Translations under genes and position numbers: made by a program
The notes under the pieces: generated by a model
Database searches by the model: none
Seen by the model: the letters and a program-made list of their open reading frames with translations, nothing else
What the model was told of the DNA's origin: nothing
Shown: piece by piece, positions 61,601 through 64,000 of the stretch
Layout of the letters: each line of letters opens with the position of its first letter
How positions within the stretch are numbered: the stretch's first letter is position 1
From: Triatoma infestans
Taxonomy: Eukaryota > Arthropoda > Insecta > Hemiptera > Reduviidae
Direction of reading: 5' to 3'
Length of the DNA stretch: 64,000 nucleotides
Assembly: GCA_011037195.1 (NCBI GenBank)
Contig: JAAEAF010003399.1
Span: 1 to 64,000, forward strand

Positions 61601-62093
61601 ACCATATTTAGTTGATTCATTCTAACCAGACCATTTCTCTCCTTCATCAATCCCATTATAGAGCTCAATAAAATTAATGAAGAATGGACAATTTAATAGA
61701 CGAACTAAACACATTGATATGCGCTATCATTTCTTAAATGATATCTCAGAAACTACAACGATCAACTGTTGTCTTTCAGAAAAGCAAAAAGTTGACTTAT
61801 TGACGAAACCGTTAACAAAAGAAAAAATTCGTAATGAACAGAAATGTGATAATGTATTTTCAAGACTAGTGAATTGGTGTATTGTCAGCACAGTGTTTCA
61901 AAAAAACATAAAAAGTGTAAAATTCAGTAATTTCAAAATAAAACTTAAAATTGTTTGTGTTACAATTTTGCAAGTTAATTATTTTGATTGGTTTTTGTTT
62001 TTCGTAAGTTATTTCTTATTTAAAACTTTAATAAATAAAAACTTAAAAAATTAATTAAAGAAAAATTTCAAATGTAGCAAAATTAAGAGGGAG
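58620..62093 (+). pseudogene. Ty1/copia retrotransposon relic
   Basis: In order, with many stops and frameshifts: gag (VATHISKIEDLAFRLKSL, LISRLLSEENRLITKEE), zinc knuckle (CDICKKINHESKNCFF), protease (WIVDSGTTKHL), pre-integrase (LIWHRSLGNIGNTGLQEL, LQDCNNCIRAKQT), integrase (ILTFLDDFTHFAMIQLLE, YKIRSDNGKGYV), RT start (TYEEAINGPGKEKWKSAIQE), RNase H (QLVTYSDADF, TESQLIAAAECC, LFVDNQSL) and, after the nested solo LTR, MKNGQFNRRTKHIDMRYHFL and VDLLTKPL. The RT catalytic core is deleted. Order protease-integrase-RT is diagnostic of copia. Confidence 0.88.
61386..61660 (+). mobile_element. Solo LTR (275 bp) nested in the copia relic
   Basis: Starts TGTAATAG and ends CCATTATA (imperfect inverted ends), flanked by the 5-bp repeat GAGCT (61381-61385 and 61661-61665). 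Copia coding sequence resumes on the right (DNQSL then IKLMKNGQF). A TATA-like CATAAATAC is at 61474-61482. Size, ends and 5-bp target duplication fit an LTR left by recombination. The family is not identified. Confidence 0.75.
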
Positions 62094-62190
62094 TGTTGAG
62101 AGAAGTAATAATAAGATTAATAAACATACAAACTTACAATAAACGACACACTTTGGTGTAAGACCGTCAGGCAAGTCCCACAAATGAAAA
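62081..62190 (+). repeat. Probable copia 3' polypurine tract and 3' LTR start
   Basis: AAGAGGGAG is followed by TGTTGAGAGAAGTAATAATA at 62094, the usual copia arrangement of purine tract then TGTTGAGA. The rest of the LTR runs into a hairpin element and its end is not defined. Confidence 0.5.
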
Positions 62191-62353
62191 GTGGGTTCAA
62201 TACTAGAACTAGACAACTCGAATTTTCTAGATTTTGAGTTAACTGCTTTGAGCATATTGTTTAGATTAAAACGGTTACTAGCTGAACAATATGCCGAAAC
62301 AGTTTACTCAAAATCTAGAAAATTCGAGTTGTCTAGTTCTAGTATTGCACCCA
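62191..62353. repeat. Inverted repeat (foldback) of about 65-bp arms
   Basis: GGGTTCAATACTAGAACTAG, ACAACTCGAATTTTCTAG and ATTTTGAGTTAA face their complements ending CTAGTTCTAGTATTGCACCC. The inner parts (CATATTGTTTAG / CTGAACAATATG) pair too. Only a few mismatches. The centre is near 62272. Confidence 0.85.
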
Positions 62354-62445
62354 CGATATAATTTTATTAATTCACTATTTACAAAAATCAAAATAAATTA
62401 TTTATTTTTTAATAATGAGCAATCTATAATGGTAGGCGTCCCTAA
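62354..62445. other. Spacer ending in TAA
   Basis: AT-rich; TAA at 62443-62445 is the left target duplication of the Harbinger element. Confidence 0.6.
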
Positions 62446-62747
62446 AGTGCCCTCAGACTATCAGTAATACTGACAATATCAATTAATTTATGAATTTATT
62501 TATTCCAAATATAATTAATATTGACAGTATTACTGATATTAATATTGACAGTATTAATATCAATTAATATTGACAGTATTACTGATAGTGTGAGGGCAGG
62601 TACTGATGGACTGTCAGTAAGACTGATGTACTTTTGGGATTTCAAAAGTATTCCATCAATATTGTGGGCGTGGTCAGTATACTGATGAAATACTGATAGT
62701 ATGAGGGATGTATTGACAGTATCTTGCTCAGTATAGTGCATGGAGCG

Positions 62748-62890
62748 ATGGCGGAAGCATCTCCCCAAATGGAATTTAATAATGAAGAAATTGAGGAAGT
62801 TGAGAAATCGGAAAGAGAACTAATGATAAAATTAATTCATACTTATCGCGATTTACCAGAATTGTGGGACTCTTCATTAAAGGAATATAA
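62748..62890 (+). pseudogene. Harbinger MADF protein, N-terminal part
   Basis: MAEASPQMEFNNEEIEEVEK, then ELMIKLIHTYRDLPELWDSS, LKEYND: the first helix of a MADF DNA-binding domain. Truncated at the internal deletion, then runs into unrelated antisense sequence. Confidence 0.75.
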
Positions 62891-63063
62891 TGACCTTTTT
62901 TTGCAATATAAGGTTTTAAAAGTTTTAATAATTCGTCGAACATCTCACTATTCATGCGATAGTAATTGCGGTAATCGCTAGGGTCACTTCCTTTAACATA
63001 ATTTAATAGGTTCAAGTGACCAAATTCATTTCTTTTTAAAAACCATTCTTTCATCCAACGCAT
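62886..63063 (-). pseudogene. Harbinger nuclease, N-terminal part
   Basis: MRWMKEWFLKRNEFGHLNLL, SDPSDYRNYYRMNSEMFDEL and LKLLKPYIAKKG match the start of HARBI1-type transposases (YxRM..xFxxLLxLxxPxIxK). The catalytic DDE part is absent. Confidence 0.8.
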
Positions 63064-63311
63064 ATTTTGTTGTTTTTAAATTTTCCAAAATAATTGCAAG
63101 ACAAGCTTTTTCCTTATTATTCAATTATAAACGCGATCTTTTTACTTTGACTGAAAACTGACCCACACCAAGTCGAGGCAACAAAGTGACTGAGTACTGA
63201 TGTACTGACTGAACAAATACTGATAGTGTGAGGGTAAACATTCGGAATACTGTCAGTATCCCATGAAGTACAGATACTGTCAATATTACTGATAGTCTGA
63301 GGGGGCCTTAA

Positions 63312-64000
63312 CATAGGCACTAAGTGCAGACCAATCTCTTCCATTAAATAACTCAGTACAATGTGGGATGCAATCTCGAGGAACCAAAATATTTGAGGCG
63401 TATATCATTGTACTTAGGGTACTCAGTCATAAAATGGTGTAAGCCTTCATTACAATTTAGATTACACCAGTGGCGGCTCGTGACTTGGATATGTGGGGGT
63501 TCAACATTTTTTTTTAAATACTTACATTTCCTATCATACTTAGTAGCTTGTCTAGATAGAAATCATGAAGTAAGCCAGAAGCCAAACTCCTCAGTGTATT
63601 AGCACAAACTCCCCACCTATCTCCGGCATGATAGGGACCACATGTACTTGCAGTAAATCCGCCAAATACCGAGCAGCAGCCGTGGAACCTCCACAAACGG
63701 TTACTAACTTCGTAAATCTTTGTAAACTAATACCTGTCCAAAGAGAACAAAATTGCATTGTGCAAATCTCCCTTCTCTTCTCTTTCACACTCATTCACCA
63801 CCATCTGGAGCCGTTAAGACAAATCGAGACTGAGTCAGTAGACAATATACTTGCCCACTGCTCGATAGACCAATGATGCATTGCCAAGAAAATTCAAGGT
63901 GAGAAATTCGGTGCTCCCTGGTTTGTTCTGGCCCTCATGTGGGGCATAAAGCCATCAAATCTTGCTCATTCAATCTCCTTCTTTGCTATTCTCTCAGAAA
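63312..64000. other. Unassigned; possible DNA-transposon end at 63470
   Basis: CAGTGGCGGCTCGTGAC at 63470-63486 resembles the terminal sequence of some hAT-type elements, but no matching right end or transposase is inside the window. ORFs on both strands near 63514-63876 carry no motif I recognise. Confidence 0.3.

Larger units (their letters stand above)
62446..63308. mobile_element. Internally deleted Harbinger transposon
   Basis: 863 bp. Terminal inverted repeats AGTGCCCTCAGACTATCAGT (left) and AGGCCCCCTCAGACTATCAG (right, complement), flanked by TAA on both sides (62443-62445, 63309-63311), the Harbinger TWA signature. Several subterminal ACTGATAGT-type repeats occur. Two divergent coding remnants meet near 62890: a MADF gene (+) and a nuclease gene (-). 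Their 5' ends are kept and their 3' halves deleted. Confidence 0.9.

Overview
This window is animal DNA, almost certainly from an insect. It has spliced genes with GT/AG introns, no bacterial operons, and a dense, nested load of retroelements: LINEs of several clades, Penelope-like elements, a tRNA-derived SINE, an errantivirus-type Ty3/gypsy provirus with an env-like ORF, a copia relic and Harbinger transposons. The env-bearing errantivirus with a tRNA-Ser primer site points to insects; the species cannot be named from sequence alone.

Host genes. One complete gene is visible: a TXNDC9 (PhLP3, thioredoxin domain-containing 9) orthologue on the minus strand. Its four exons (32497-32330, 25617-25419, 24655-24505, 22581-22461) join in frame into a 212-residue protein with consensus splice sites. 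Its introns are packed with transposons. Degenerate copies of exons 3 and 4 lie at 38.3 and 37.1 kb; they mark a partial segmental duplication that predates the transposon insertions in either copy. A second candidate is a 145-codon ORF at 48467-48904 (+) made of three 46-residue repeats.

Layout. 0-14 kb: fragments of an RNase H-bearing LINE, Penelope-like (PLE) fragments, foldback elements, SINE copies and a recurrent non-coding repeat (called Rep-1 here). 14.4-19.9 kb: a nearly complete but frameshifted LINE on the minus strand, cut by a 317-bp element with a 7-bp target duplication. 20-22 kb: RNase H LINE and RTE 3' ends. 22.4-32.5 kb: TXNDC9, with an R1-clade LINE (26.05-31.48 kb) in intron 1, itself inserted in an older LINE. 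33-38.5 kb: jockey, SINE, RTE and LINE debris and the TXNDC9 duplication. 38.7-40.75 kb: an I-like LINE (-). 40.76-47.2 kb: an I-like LINE (+) with RNase H. 48.1-48.9 kb: minisatellite and repeat-protein ORF. 48.998-53.325 kb: errantivirus provirus with both LTRs and a TGTA target duplication, lacking gag, protease and most of RT. 53.3-58.3 kb: RTE, PLE and LINE fragments. 58.6-62.2 kb: copia relic carrying a nested solo LTR. 62.446-63.308 kb: internally deleted Harbinger transposon with TAA target duplication.

Most interesting signal. At least five sequence-distinct loci carry a hammerhead-ribozyme-like core: CTGANGA or TTGATAA, one extra base, a variable but paired stem, then GAAAC and a short self-complementary stem ending in GTC or GTT, with short flanking sequences that often pair. 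Stem II covaries between families, and core positions 3 and 8 change together (C/G to U/A). Two of the motifs sit directly downstream of PLE coding fragments, and others form the arms of foldback elements. This suggests a family of PLE-derived, ribozyme-bearing, partly non-autonomous elements spread through the genome.
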